Part shown: positions 13,560 to 28,617 of the stretch, piece by piece
How positions within the stretch are numbered: the first letter of the stretch is position 1
How the letters are laid out: the number at the start of each line of letters is the position of its first letter
NCBI GenBank assembly: GCA_026005095.1
Contig: BPKK01000011.1
Span: 18,452-82,451 of the forward strand
DNA from: Silanimonas sp.
Lineage (GTDB): Bacteria; Pseudomonadota; Gammaproteobacteria; Xanthomonadales; Xanthomonadaceae
DNA length: 64,000 bases
Direction of reading: 5' to 3'
Notes under the pieces: model-generated
The model's input: only the letters and a program-made list of their open reading frames with translations
Told to the model about the DNA's origin: nothing
Database searches by the model: none
Translations under genes and position numbers: made by a program

Positions 13560-14017
13560 AGCGCAGCCACCGCCTCCAGCGGCAGGCGGCGGCCCTGTAG
13601 CACGTCGCGGGCCACCCGCCAGACCAGCGGGCTTCTATGCTCGGCGGCTCGGGCTTCCAGCTCCGAGGGGCGGAGCCAGAGGGCGCGGACGATGCCGGCA
13701 TCCAGCGGTCGCATGGGGTCGTGGGAGAGCGCTTCGGCGGTGAAGGCGAGGCGCAGGTAGCTGCGGCCGGTCTCCGGCGCCTGCCACTGGTAGGCGCCGA
13801 CGAAGCCGGTGAGCCGCACTGTCCAGCCGGTCTCCTCCAAGGTCTCGCGCACCGCCGCCGCGACGATCGCCTCGTCTGGTTCCAGGTGGCCCGCTGGCTG
13901 GTTCAGCACCCGCCGTCCGCCCACTTCCTCCTCCACCATCAGCAGGCGGCCGTCGCGCAGCACCACGGTGGCGACGGTGACGTCGGGTTGCCAGAAGCGG
14001 CCTTCACGATAGCTCAA
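13556..14017 (-). CDS. nudJ: NudJ-like Nudix phosphatase
   Basis: This is a Nudix hydrolase of the type that dephosphorylates thiamine (pyro)phosphate precursors and nucleoside phosphates. The Nudix box runs GHLEPDE then seven residues then RETLEETG. I choose a TTG start at 14017 because GGAG lies six bases upstream and it gives 153 residues, the E. coli NudJ length. A GTG/ATG-like extension to 14143 would run through the clpS promoter and adds low-quality sequence. The stop overlaps mnmA by four bases. The nudJ-mnmA-hflD order is the E. coli order. Confidence 0.88.
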   Translation of the reverse strand: MSYREGRFWQPDVTVATVVLRDGRLLMVEEEVGGRRVLNQPAGHLEPDEAIVAAAVRETLEETGWTVRLTGFVGAYQWQAPETGRSYLRLAFTAEALSHDPMRPLDAGIVRALWLRPSELEARAAEHRSPLVWRVARDVLQGRRLPLEAVAAL

Positions 14018-14129
14018 CGCAGTCTCCAGCCCAGCACGGGAAGGCAGGGCGCGAAGGCCCGATTGTGACGCCCGGCACGCGTGCCGTCCAAGGGCCGCAA
14101 GCCCTTGTGGCGCCGCGGGCAGGGCCTCA

Positions 14130-14135
14130 TATACT
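14130..14135 (+). promoter_or_regulatory. -10 element immediately before clpS
   Basis: TATACT ends six bases before the clpS ATG at 14142, so transcription would begin at or next to the start codon. A weak TTGTGG at 14105-14110 could be a -35 with long spacing. No Shine-Dalgarno precedes the ATG, consistent with a leaderless mRNA. Confidence 0.4.
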
Positions 14136-14141
14136 GGCCGC

Positions 14142-14468
14142 ATGAGCCAACGCGAACGCCCGGAATCCGAGCACGAACGCGGCCTCGTCGTGGAGACGGC
14201 GAAGCCCGAACTGGAACGGCCGCCGCTGTTCCGCGTGCTTTTGCTGAACGACGACTACACGCCGATGGACTTCGTGGTCGAGGTCTTGCAGCTGTTCTTT
14301 GGCATGAACCGCGAGAAGGCGACGCAAGTGATGCTGCACGTGCATACCCGGGGACGGGGCGTGTGCGGCGTCTACACGCGGGAAGTGGCAGAAACCAAGG
14401 TGTCGCAGGTGAACGATTTCTCCCGCACCCACCAGCACCCGCTCATGTGCACCATGGAAAAGGCCTGA
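14142..14468 (+). CDS. clpS: ClpS adaptor of the ClpAP protease
   Basis: It delivers N-degron substrates to ClpA. The product has 108 residues. The conserved core is [16 protein letters not shown], followed by the [19 protein letters not shown] segment and the terminal [10 protein letters not shown]. The N-terminal 30 residues are a variable extension, which in the family threads into ClpA. It is 40 bases upstream of clpA and certainly co-transcribed with it. It is divergent from nudJ. The start follows a -10-like TATACT with almost no leader. Confidence 0.96.
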   Translation: MSQRERPESEHERGLVVETAKPELERPPLFRVLLLNDDYTPMDFVVEVLQLFFGMNREKATQVMLHVHTRGRGVCGVYTREVAETKVSQVNDFSRTHQHPLMCTMEKA

Positions 14469-14508
14469 GCCGCCCCCATATCCGGGGCATCCCCTGGAGG
14501 CTTCGACG

Positions 14509-16794
<2,286 letters not shown>

Positions 16795-16825
16795 GGACGC
16801 CCGGCGCGCCCGGGCCCGGAACGCG

Positions 16826-16851
16826 AAACGGCAGCCGCAAGGCTGCCGTTT
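16826..16851. terminator. Bidirectional terminator between clpA and infA
   Basis: A perfect 11-bp stem (AAACGGCAGCC / GGCTGCCGTTT) is closed by a GCAA tetraloop. The A/T ends of the stem supply short T-runs on both strands, as expected between convergent genes. Confidence 0.8.
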
Positions 16852-16884
16852 CTTCCGAGTCTGGCGCGAAGCGGGCCCTGGCCC

Positions 16885-17103
16885 TTACTTCATGCGGTAG
16901 GTGATGCGCCCCTTGGTGAGGTCGTAGGGGGTCATCTCCACCTTCACCTTGTCGCCCGTGAGGATGCGGATGTAGTTCTTGCGCATGCGCCCCGAGATGT
17001 GCGCCGTGATGACGTGGCCGTTCTCCAGTTTCACGCGGAACATGGTGTTCGGCAGGGTTTCGGTCACGGTGCCTTCGAACTCGATGGAATCGTCTTTGGA
17101 CAT
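16885..17103 (-). CDS. infA: Translation initiation factor IF-1
   Basis: IF-1 binds the ribosomal A site during initiation. The product has 72 residues, the usual length, beginning [13 protein letters not shown] and containing the S1/OB-fold motif [13 protein letters not shown]. An ATG at 17160 would add 19 non-family residues and is rejected. The order clpA-infA-aat is conserved in gammaproteobacteria. Confidence 0.97.
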   Translation of the reverse strand: MSKDDSIEFEGTVTETLPNTMFRVKLENGHVITAHISGRMRKNYIRILTGDKVKVEMTPYDLTKGRITYRMK

Positions 17104-17205
17104 GCAGCGGGCGGTTTCTCTGGACGGGCAGGGGTTCGGCGAAGGCGCGAAGTCTGCCACGGCCCGGGCGGGCTTGCAAAAATCCGGTTAAGCGGGCAGG
17201 CGGGT

Positions 17206-17949
17206 TCAGTCGACCGGGGGCGGGGAATCGGCCAGCCAGGCGGCCGGGAAAGGCGCTCCGGCCCAGTCCGGGCAGGGGGCGAGGGAGGCCGTGAGCGGCC
17301 GGAAGCAGGCGAGGAAACGCGCGCGCGGCCAGACTTCGCCGCCCATGAAGCGCAGGTGCGGGTTCTCGACCTGGGCGTCGAACTGCGGCCAGCCCAGGGT
17401 CTGCAGATGCCGCCCCAGGGCCGCCAGGGCCACCTTCGAGCCGCCGCTCTCGAGGCTGACCATGCTCTCGGCATGGAAGCCGCGGCCCACGCTCACGCCG
17501 TAGAGTCCCCCCACCAGCCGGGGGCCGTGCCAGACCTCGACGCTGTGGGCATGGCCCAGGGCATGCAGCCGGGCATAGGCCCGGCGCATGTCGCGGGTGA
17601 TCCAGGTGCCATGCTGGCCGGGTCGCGGGGTCTCGGCACAGGCCGCCACCACCGCCTCGAAGGCGGTGTTGAAGCGTACTTCCCAGTCACTGCGGCGCAG
17701 CGTGCGGCGGAAGCGCCGCGAGAGGTGCACGCCGTTGCTTGCAAACACGAGGCGTGTCGAAGGCGACCACCAGAGGATGGGCTGGCCTTCGTTGAACCAG
17801 GGGAACAGCCCGGCCGCGTAGGCGCGGATCAGCCGCTGGGGTGAAAGATCGCCGCCCACGCAGAGCAGGCCGTCGGGTTCGGCGAGGGCCCATTCGGCGG
17901 GCGGGAACGGGGCCTCGGGATCGGGGCCGAGCAGGAAGGGGCGGCTCAC
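17206..17949 (-). CDS. aat: Leucyl/phenylalanyl-tRNA-protein transferase
   Basis: This enzyme adds Leu or Phe to N-terminal Lys or Arg, creating N-degrons that ClpS-ClpA (encoded nearby) degrade. The product has 247 residues (E. coli 234). Family segments are LLCVGGDLSPQRLIRAYAAG, GLFPWF, ILWWSPSTR and GGLYGVSVGRGFHAESM. Its ATG overlaps the stop of the upstream GNAT-like gene by four bases. The clustering of clpS, clpA and aat is a full N-degron pathway in 4 kb. Confidence 0.96.
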   Translation of the reverse strand: MSRPFLLGPDPEAPFPPAEWALAEPDGLLCVGGDLSPQRLIRAYAAGLFPWFNEGQPILWWSPSTRLVFASNGVHLSRRFRRTLRRSDWEVRFNTAFEAVVAACAETPRPGQHGTWITRDMRRAYARLHALGHAHSVEVWHGPRLVGGLYGVSVGRGFHAESMVSLESGGSKVALAALGRHLQTLGWPQFDAQVENPHLRFMGGEVWPRARFLACFRPLTASLAPCPDWAGAPFPAAWLADSPPPVD

Positions 17950-19106
17950 CGGCGCATTTCCTCCGCGCCGGGCGGTGGGCCGCTGTCTCGCCGGAACGGG
18001 CCATGGGCCGCGGCCTCAGTGCGGTAGCGGGCCACGGCCTCGCGTTCGGCGGCGCACCAGCGGGCCAGCGCCGGCCGCACCCGGGGCTCTGCCAGCCAGT
18101 GCCGGCTGTGGGTGGTGGTGGGCAGGAAGCCGCGGGCCAGCTTGTGCTCGCCCTGGGCGCCGGGTTCGAAGCGGTCCCGGCCCTGCTCGAGGCACCAGGC
18201 AATGCCCTGGTGGTAACAGGTCTCGAAGTGCAGTCCGGGATGGAATCCGTGGGCGCCCCAGTAGCGGCCGTACAGGGTGCTGGGGGAGTGCAGGAACAGG
18301 GCCCCGGCCACGGGTTTGCCCGCGTGCTCGGCCAGCGCCAGCAGCACCGTCTCGGGCATGGCCGCGCACAGGTGCTGGAAGAAGGCCGGGGTGAGGGCGG
18401 CATGGTTCCATTTCCCGGCGAAGGTGGCGGCATAGAAGCCGTGCATGGCCGCCATCGGCGCGCCTGCCGCGGTCCGGCCCTCGAGCAGGCGCAGGCGGAT
18501 GCCGGCCTGTTCCACCTTGCGCCGGTCGGCTTTCAGGTTCTTGCGGTGCTTGTGGTCGAGGGCGGTGAGGAAATCCTCGAAGTGCCGCCAGTCGGGGTGG
18601 CGTTGCCAGTGGAACTGCACGTCCTCGCGCGCCAGCCAGTCGGCATCGAAGGCGGGGAGGTCTTGGGCGTCGAGGAAGTTGGCATGGATCGAGTGCAGGC
18701 CGAGCCTCGGCGCGGCCTCGCGCATGGTCGCCAGCAGAGCCTGTTTCGCCTCGCCATCCACGGCCAGCAGGCGCGGGCCGGTGACCGGGGTGTAGGGCAC
18801 GCCGATCAGCCACTTGGGGTAGTAGGCGAGACCATGCCGGGCGTAGGCCTCGGCCCAGGCCCGGTCGAACACGAACTCGCCATGGGAGTTGCCCTTGACG
18901 TAGGCCGGGGCTGCCGCCACCAGTTCCCCGCCTTCCCACAGCGTGGCGTGCAGGGGGCTCCAGCCATGGGCGGGATCGAGGCAGCCGTGGCGCTCCAGGC
19001 CCTCGAGGAAGGCGTGGCGGGTGAAGGGATGGCCGTCGCGGTTCAGTGCATCCCACGCGGCGGCCGGGATATCGGCCAGCGAGGCGTGGAGGCGGAACTG
19101 GGGCAT
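17946..19106 (-). CDS. GNAT/FemAB-like acyltransferase family protein
   Basis: The product has 386 residues and resembles the DUF482 / peptidogalycan-biosynthesis-like family in the GNAT superfamily. Recognisable segments are HPFTRHAFLEGLERHGC, PAYVKGNSHGEFVFDRAWAE, and KHRKNLKADRRKVEQAG. The substrate is unknown. It has no signal peptide or membrane segment. It overlaps aat by four bases, so the two are translationally coupled, and it is 13 bases downstream of trxB. Coupling to aat is seen in related bacteria and may mean only shared transcription. Confidence 0.85.
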   Translation of the reverse strand: MPQFRLHASLADIPAAAWDALNRDGHPFTRHAFLEGLERHGCLDPAHGWSPLHATLWEGGELVAAAPAYVKGNSHGEFVFDRAWAEAYARHGLAYYPKWLIGVPYTPVTGPRLLAVDGEAKQALLATMREAAPRLGLHSIHANFLDAQDLPAFDADWLAREDVQFHWQRHPDWRHFEDFLTALDHKHRKNLKADRRKVEQAGIRLRLLEGRTAAGAPMAAMHGFYAATFAGKWNHAALTPAFFQHLCAAMPETVLLALAEHAGKPVAGALFLHSPSTLYGRYWGAHGFHPGLHFETCYHQGIAWCLEQGRDRFEPGAQGEHKLARGFLPTTTHSRHWLAEPRVRPALARWCAAEREAVARYRTEAAAHGPFRRDSGPPPGAEEMRR

Positions 19107-19119
19107 CGGCCGGGTCGGC

Positions 19120-20166
<1,047 letters not shown>

Positions 20167-20190
20167 TCAAGGCTGCACCGTTCCCATTCC

Positions 20191-20211
20191 GAGCCGCCCC
20201 AAGGGCGGCTC
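20191..20211 (+). terminator. Terminator-like hairpin inside the ald leader
   Basis: A perfect 9-bp stem (GAGCCGCCC / GGGCGGCTC) with a CAA loop is followed by CGTTCGTTC. No plus-strand gene lies upstream before clpA, so it either attenuates ald transcription or ends a short RNA started near 20090. Confidence 0.4.
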
Positions 20212-20255
20212 CGTTCGTTCAACGTGCGATTCGTCGCCCCTGGAGCTCAAGCACC

Positions 20256-21324
<1,069 letters not shown>

Positions 21325-21339
21325 CGCCATCGCGCTACA

Positions 21340-21366
21340 CTCCCTGCGGCTCGGTGCCGCAGGGAG
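21340..21366 (+). terminator. Hairpin between ald and ftsK
   Basis: A perfect 11-bp stem (CTCCCTGCGGC / GCCGCAGGGAG) with a 5-base loop lies 15 bases after the corrected ald stop. There is no T-run, so Rho-independent action is uncertain. Confidence 0.55.
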
Positions 21367-21389
21367 CGGCCACCGGGCGCTGATGGCCG

Positions 21390-23691
21390 TTGGAGGGCAG
21401 GGCACTGGATCGTCGACAGAAGCTGTGGCGCGAAGTGGCGCTGGTGGTGGCGGCGCCGGCCCTCCTCTACCTTTTTGCCAGCCTCGTCAGCTATTCCTCG
21501 GCCGATCCCGGCTGGTCGCGTACCGGCAGCGTCACCGGCAGCACGCAGAACTTCGGCGGCGTGGCCGGCGCGCACATCGCCGATCTCGCCTTCTGGCTGT
21601 TCGGCTGGATGGCCTACACCCTTCCCCTGATCCTGGGCGGCGTGGCCTGGGTGGCCCTGTTCGGTATCGACGAGGACGGCGACGGCCAGCTCGACCTCGG
21701 CCCGGCCCTGCGCCTCGTCGGCATCGCCGGCGTGCTGGTGGCCGGTACCGGGCTGATGGCCCTGTGGTTCGCTACCGGCGGCGAGTTGCCCGCCGGCGCC
21801 GGCGGCATGCTCGGCGGGCTCGTCGGCCACTCCGTGTCCACCCTGTTCGGCCTTGCCGGCGGGCATCTCCTGCTACTGGCCCTGGCCCTGGTATCGGTCA
21901 CCCTCGCGACCGGCCTGTCCTGGTTCGCGGTGATGGAGTGGATCGGGGCGACGGTGCTGCGCCTCTTCGAGCGCCTTCGCGCCGGGCGCACCCGGGCCGC
22001 CGAGTGGCAGCGCACCCGGGCCCTGCGCGAGGAGCGCGAGGAGGTGCGCAAGGCCGAGACGCAGAAACGCGCCCGCCGCGAGCCGGTCAGGATCGAGGCC
22101 CCGGCTCCGGCAGTGGTGGAGAAGAGCGAGCGCGCCAGGCGCGAGCAGCAGATCCCGCTGTTCAATGCCGTGCCCGAAGGTGGGCTGCCGCCGCTGTCCC
22201 TGCTCGACGAGCCCAGAGTCGCAGGAGAAGGGCTATTCCGAGGAAACGCTGGAAGCGCTCTCGCGGCAGATCGAGTTCAAGCTCAAGGACTTCCGCATCG
22301 AGGTGCAGGTGGTGGGGGCCTATCCCGGGCCGGTGATCACCCGCTTCGAGATGGAGCCGGCGCCCGGCGTGAAGGGCAGCCAGATCAGCTCGCTGGACAA
22401 GGACATCGCCCGCGGCCTGTCGGTGAAGTCGGTGCGCGTGGTCGACGTGATCCCCGGCAAGTCGGTGATCGGCCTCGAGATCCCGAACGGCAAGCGCGAG
22501 ATGATCTTCCTCTCCGAGCTGCTGCGCTCGAAGGAGTACGACAAGTCGCCAAGCCCGCTCACCTTGGCGCTCGGCAAGGACATCGCCGGCCGGCCCACGG
22601 TGGCCGACCTCGCTCGCATGCCGCACCTGCTGGTGGCCGGCACCACCGGCTCGGGCAAGTCGGTGGCGGTGAATGCCATGGTGCTCTCGCTGCTGTACAA
22701 GGCCTCCGCCAAGGACGTGCGGATGCTGATGATCGACCCCAAGATGCTCGAGCTCTCGGTCTACCAGGGCATCCCGCACCTGCTGGCGCCGGTGGTCACC
22801 GACATGAAGGAGGCGGCCAACGGCCTGCGCTGGTGCGTGGCCGAGATGGAGCGCCGCTACAGGCTGATGAGCGCGGTGGGCGTGCGCAACCTGGCCGGCT
22901 TCAACCGCAAGGTGAAGGAGGCCAGCGACGCCGGCCAGCCCCTCATGGACCCGCTGTTCAGGCCCAATCCGGAGCTCGGCCAGGCCCCGCGGCCGCTGGA
23001 GCCGCTGCCCTACATCGTCGTCTTCATCGACGAGTTCGCCGACATGATGATGATCGTCGGCAAGAAGGTGGAGGAGTTGATCGCCCGCCTGGCGCAGAAG
23101 GCCCGTGCCGCCGGCATCCACCTCATCCTCGCCACCCAGCGTCCTTCGGTAGACGTGATCACCGGTCTGATCAAGGCCAACATCCCGACCCGCATCGCCT
23201 TCCAGGTCTCGAGCAAGATCGACTCGCGCACGATTCTCGATCAGTCCGGCGCGGAAACGCTGCTCGGCCACGGCGACATGCTCTACCTGCCGCCCGGTAC
23301 GGCGCTGCCGGAGCGCGTGCATGGCGCCTTCGTCTCTGATGAGGAAGTGCACCGGGTGGTGGAGTTCCTCAAGCAGCACGGCGGTGGCGCGGATTACGTC
23401 GAGGGCGTGCTGGCCGAGGTGCAGACGCTGGGCGATGGCACCGTGGTTGGAGCGACTGGCTTGCCCGAAGCCGCGGGTCCCGAGGACAGCGAGAACGACC
23501 CGCTCTACGATCAGGCGGTGGCCTTCGTCACCGAGAGCCGCAAGGCGTCGATTTCCGCCGTGCAGCGCCGGCTCAAGATCGGCTACAACCGTGCCGCGCG
23601 CCTCGTCGAGGCGATGGAGCAGGCCGGTATCGTCTCGGCCGCCGAACACAACGGCGACCGCACGGTCATCGCCCCGCCCCCGCCGCGTTGA
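21390..23691 (+). CDS. ftsK: DNA translocase FtsK, split by an apparent one-base insertion
   Basis: FtsK anchors at the septum and pumps DNA to resolve chromosome dimers. The N-terminal frame (TTG start at 21390) carries four or five membrane helices (residues about 10-190) and a charged linker. It breaks near 22212-22216, and the homologous sequence continues one frame over as [18 protein letters not shown]. Dropping one base there gives about 766 residues. The motor holds Walker [16 protein letters not shown] and Walker [13 protein letters not shown], and the C-terminal gamma domain ends near the stop. The 5' end is also uncertain: an ATG at 21383 would fit if one more base were extra before 21420. 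Order ftsK-lolA-rarA-crcB-serS is as in Xanthomonas. Confidence 0.9.
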
Positions 23692-23757
23692 TTCCGCCGT
23701 TCAGGCGGCGCGCGAGAGACTTCCCGTCATCGCCCCGCGCCCCGAGGCCATGCCCCC

Positions 23758-24459
23758 ATGCCCGTTTCCGCCTCCCTCTTCCGCCACTCTCCGCCGCGGC
23801 TGCGTTCCTTGCTGGTCGCCCTGCTGCTGTTGCCGGGCCTGCCGCTGCCCGCGGTGGCCAGCGAGCCGGGTCGGGCGGCAGTCGAGGCCTTCTCGAAGGA
23901 TCTGCAGAGCCTCGATGGCCGATTCGAGCAGCAGGTCTTCGACGCCAGCGGCCAGCCCGGCGAGCGCAGCACCGGGCGCATTTCGCTGAAAGCCCCGCGG
24001 CAGTTCCGCTGGGAGTACCAGACGCCGTTCCCGCAGCTCATCGTGGCCGATGGCGACCATCTCTGGATCTATGACCCGGACCTCGAGCAGGTCACGGTAC
24101 GGGTGCAGAGTTATGAGGAGCAGTCGAGCCCGCTGGCCGCGCTGATCGATCCCGGCGAACTCGACCGGCAGTTCCTGGTGCGTGAGGATGGCCGGGCCGA
24201 GGGCCTTACCTGGGTACAGCTCAAAGCCCGCAAACCGGCCGAATCCGGCGTTGCTTCGGCGCGGCTCGGCTTCGCCGGCCAGACCCTGGCGCGCATGGTG
24301 TTCGAGGACCAGCTCGGCCAGCGCACCGAGGTGCGCTTCCACGGCTGGACCCGCAACGGGGCGCTGCCGGACGACCTGTTCCGCTTCGAGCCGCCCCCGG
24401 GGGTGGACGTGGTGGGCGAGCGGCGCGAGGGGGCCGACGTTCGCCCGCTGCAGGAATGA
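23758..24459 (+). CDS. lolA: Outer-membrane lipoprotein carrier protein LolA
   Basis: LolA shuttles lipoproteins through the periplasm from LolCDE to LolB. The product has 233 residues (E. coli 203). A signal peptide of about 35 residues ends in AVASEPGRAA. The mature part shows the family phrases LDGRFEQQVFDASG, GRISLKAPRQFRWEY and DGDHLWIYDPDLEQVTV. It is 66 bases after ftsK and 19 bases before rarA, so probably part of one transcript. Confidence 0.95.
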   Translation: MPVSASLFRHSPPRLRSLLVALLLLPGLPLPAVASEPGRAAVEAFSKDLQSLDGRFEQQVFDASGQPGERSTGRISLKAPRQFRWEYQTPFPQLIVADGDHLWIYDPDLEQVTVRVQSYEEQSSPLAALIDPGELDRQFLVREDGRAEGLTWVQLKARKPAESGVASARLGFAGQTLARMVFEDQLGQRTEVRFHGWTRNGALPDDLFRFEPPPGVDVVGERREGADVRPLQE

Positions 24460-24478
24460 GCCCGCGGGAGTGTGCGCC

Positions 24479-25795
24479 ATGAACGCACTGGCGCCGCTCG
24501 CCGAGCGGATGCGCCCGCGCTCGCTCGATGCCATCGTCGGCCAGCGCCGCCTGCTCGGCCCCGGCGCAGCCTTGCGCCGCGCCCTCGAGGCGGGGCGGGT
24601 GCATTCGATGATCCTCTGGGGGCCGCCCGGCTGTGGCAAGACCACGCTCGCCCGGCTCGTCGCCGACCGCGCGCAGGCCCGTTTCCACGTGATCTCGGCG
24701 GTGATGAGCGGTCTGCCCGAGGTGCGCCGGGTGCTGGCCGAGGCAGCCGAGGCCTTTGCCCGTGGCGAGCGCACCGTGCTCTTCATCGACGAGGTGCACC
24801 GTTTCAACAAAGCCCAGCAGGATGCCTTCCTGCCGCATATCGAGGCCGGGCATATCGTGTTCGTCGGCGCCACCACCGAGAACCCGAGCTTCGAGCTCAA
24901 CTCGGCCCTGCTCTCGCGCTGCCGGGTGCACGTGCTGGAGGCGGTGGCCACGGAGGACATCGTCGCCGCCCTGCGCCGCGCCCTCGACGATGCGGAGCAG
25001 GGCCTGGGCGGGCAGGGCATCACCATCGACGATGCCGCGCTGGAGAGCCTCGCCGAGGCTGCCGATGGCGACGTGCGGCGCGCCTTGACCCTGCTCGAGA
25101 TCGCCGCCGAACTGGCCACGGACGGACGCATCGACGCGGCCACCCTGGCCCAGGTGCTGGCCGACCGCACCCGGCGCTTCGACAAGCAGGGCGAGCAGTT
25201 CTACGACCAGATCTCGGCCCTGCACAAATCAGTACGCAGCTCCGACCCGGATGCCGCGCTCTACTGGCTGGCGCGGATGCTCGATGGCGGCTGCGATCCT
25301 GCCTACCTCGCCCGCCGCCTCACCCGCATGGCGGTCGAGGACATCGGGCTGGCCGACCCGCGCGCCCTCGACATGGCGATCAGCGCCTGGGAGGCCTACG
25401 ACCGGCTGGGCTCGCCCGAGGGCGAGCTCGCCCTCGCCCAGCTCGTGCTCTACCTCGCCAGCTGCGCCAAGAGCAATGCCGGCTATGTGGCCTGGAAGGC
25501 CGCCCGTGCCGACGTGGCGGCGCAGGGCACGCTGGCGGTGCCGATGCACCTGCGCAATGCCCCGACGAAGCTCATGAAGGGGCTCGGTTACGGCAAGGGT
25601 TACCAGTACGACCACGACGTGGAAGGCGGCGTGGCCCTCGACCAGACCTGCCTGCCCGAGGCGCTGGAGGGGCGGGTGTACTACCGCCCCCTGGAGCGAG
25701 GGCTCGAGCTGCGGCTGAAGGAGAAGCTCGACGCCCTGCGCGAGGCGCGGGCCCAGGCCCGGGCCGGCCGGCGTGGCGGGCAGGGCGGAGGCTGA
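24479..25795 (+). CDS. rarA: Replication-associated recombination protein A (RarA/MgsA)
   Basis: An AAA+ ATPase related to clamp loaders that acts at stalled forks. The ATG at 24479 gives 438 residues. Walker A is GPPGCGKTT at residues 48-56, Walker B is LFIDEVHRF at about 101, and the sensor/tetramerisation part follows (ENPSFELNSALLSRC, then the C-terminal PMHLRNAPTKLMK). Longer in-frame starts overlap lolA and are rejected. It is co-oriented with lolA and crcB. Confidence 0.96.
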   Translation: MNALAPLAERMRPRSLDAIVGQRRLLGPGAALRRALEAGRVHSMILWGPPGCGKTTLARLVADRAQARFHVISAVMSGLPEVRRVLAEAAEAFARGERTVLFIDEVHRFNKAQQDAFLPHIEAGHIVFVGATTENPSFELNSALLSRCRVHVLEAVATEDIVAALRRALDDAEQGLGGQGITIDDAALESLAEAADGDVRRALTLLEIAAELATDGRIDAATLAQVLADRTRRFDKQGEQFYDQISALHKSVRSSDPDAALYWLARMLDGGCDPAYLARRLTRMAVEDIGLADPRALDMAISAWEAYDRLGSPEGELALAQLVLYLASCAKSNAGYVAWKAARADVAAQGTLAVPMHLRNAPTKLMKGLGYGKGYQYDHDVEGGVALDQTCLPEALEGRVYYRPLERGLELRLKEKLDALREARAQARAGRRGGQGGG

Positions 25796-25826
25796 GCGCG
25801 CCTGCCGGGCGTGCTAGCGTTGTGCC

Positions 25827-26222
25827 ATGAACTGGACCTACCTCGGTCTTGTGATGCTGGGCGGCGCCTTCGGGGCCGGCCTGCGCTACAGCTTGGGCCA
25901 CTTCGCCCTGCTGCACCTCGGCGACCGCCTGCCCTGGGGGACGCTGGCCGCCAACTTCCTTGGTTCCTTCCTCGCCGGCCTGCTGTTCGAATGGCTGGAA
26001 GGGCGCGGCACCGCCGGCACCGCCCTGCGTGCCCTGCTGATCGCGGGGGTGATGGGGGGGCTCACCACCTATTCCTCGCTGATGCTGGAACTGATGGCCT
26101 TCGGCCGCACTGGCCAGGCCGAGCGCGCGGTGGCCTATTACGCGCTCACCCTGGCCGGCGGCCTGCTGCTGGTCTGGGCCGGGATGCGCCTCGGCGCCTG
26201 GCTGCGCGGACCGCTGGCCTGA
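25827..26222 (+). CDS. crcB: Fluoride exporter CrcB/Fluc
   Basis: A small dual-topology fluoride channel of the inner membrane. The product has 131 residues with four predicted membrane helices. Family motifs are GGAFGAGLRY, WGTLAANFLGSFLAG (with the pore Asn) and GGLTTYSS. It starts only 31 bases after rarA, leaving no room for a fluoride riboswitch, so it is probably expressed with its upstream genes. Confidence 0.95.
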   Translation: MNWTYLGLVMLGGAFGAGLRYSLGHFALLHLGDRLPWGTLAANFLGSFLAGLLFEWLEGRGTAGTALRALLIAGVMGGLTTYSSLMLELMAFGRTGQAERAVAYYALTLAGGLLLVWAGMRLGAWLRGPLA

Positions 26223-28504
<2,282 letters not shown>

Positions 28505-28516
28505 AATCCCCCGCAC

Positions 28517-28606
28517 GGAGAGATGGCCGAGTGGTTTAAGGCAGCGGTCTTGAAAACCGCCGTGGTGGCGACACCACCGTGGGTTCGAATCCCACTCTCT
28601 CCGCCA
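28517..28606 (+). tRNA. tRNA-Ser (anticodon UGA)
   Basis: The sequence folds into a cloverleaf with a 7-bp acceptor stem (GGAGAGA / TCTCTCC), a long variable arm as expected for tRNA-Ser, and the T-loop GTTCGAAT. The anticodon TGA is at 28551-28553. CCA is encoded at 28604-28606. It lies 12 bases after the LysR gene and 11 bases before the stop of the convergent TonB receptor. Confidence 0.97.
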
Positions 28607-28617
28607 TGTCTCTGCCG

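Noticed and set aside
14018..14143. Longer start for nudJ
   Set aside because: The extra 42 codons cover the clpS promoter region and match nothing in the Nudix family; the TTG with GGAG fits the expected length.
25796..25826. Fluoride riboswitch before crcB
   Set aside because: Only 31 bases separate rarA and crcB, too few for the riboswitch fold.
28517..28606. tRNA-Ser as an integration site for a mobile element
   Set aside because: The 3' end is followed within 12 bases by a normal TonB receptor gene; no integrase or repeated tRNA end was seen.
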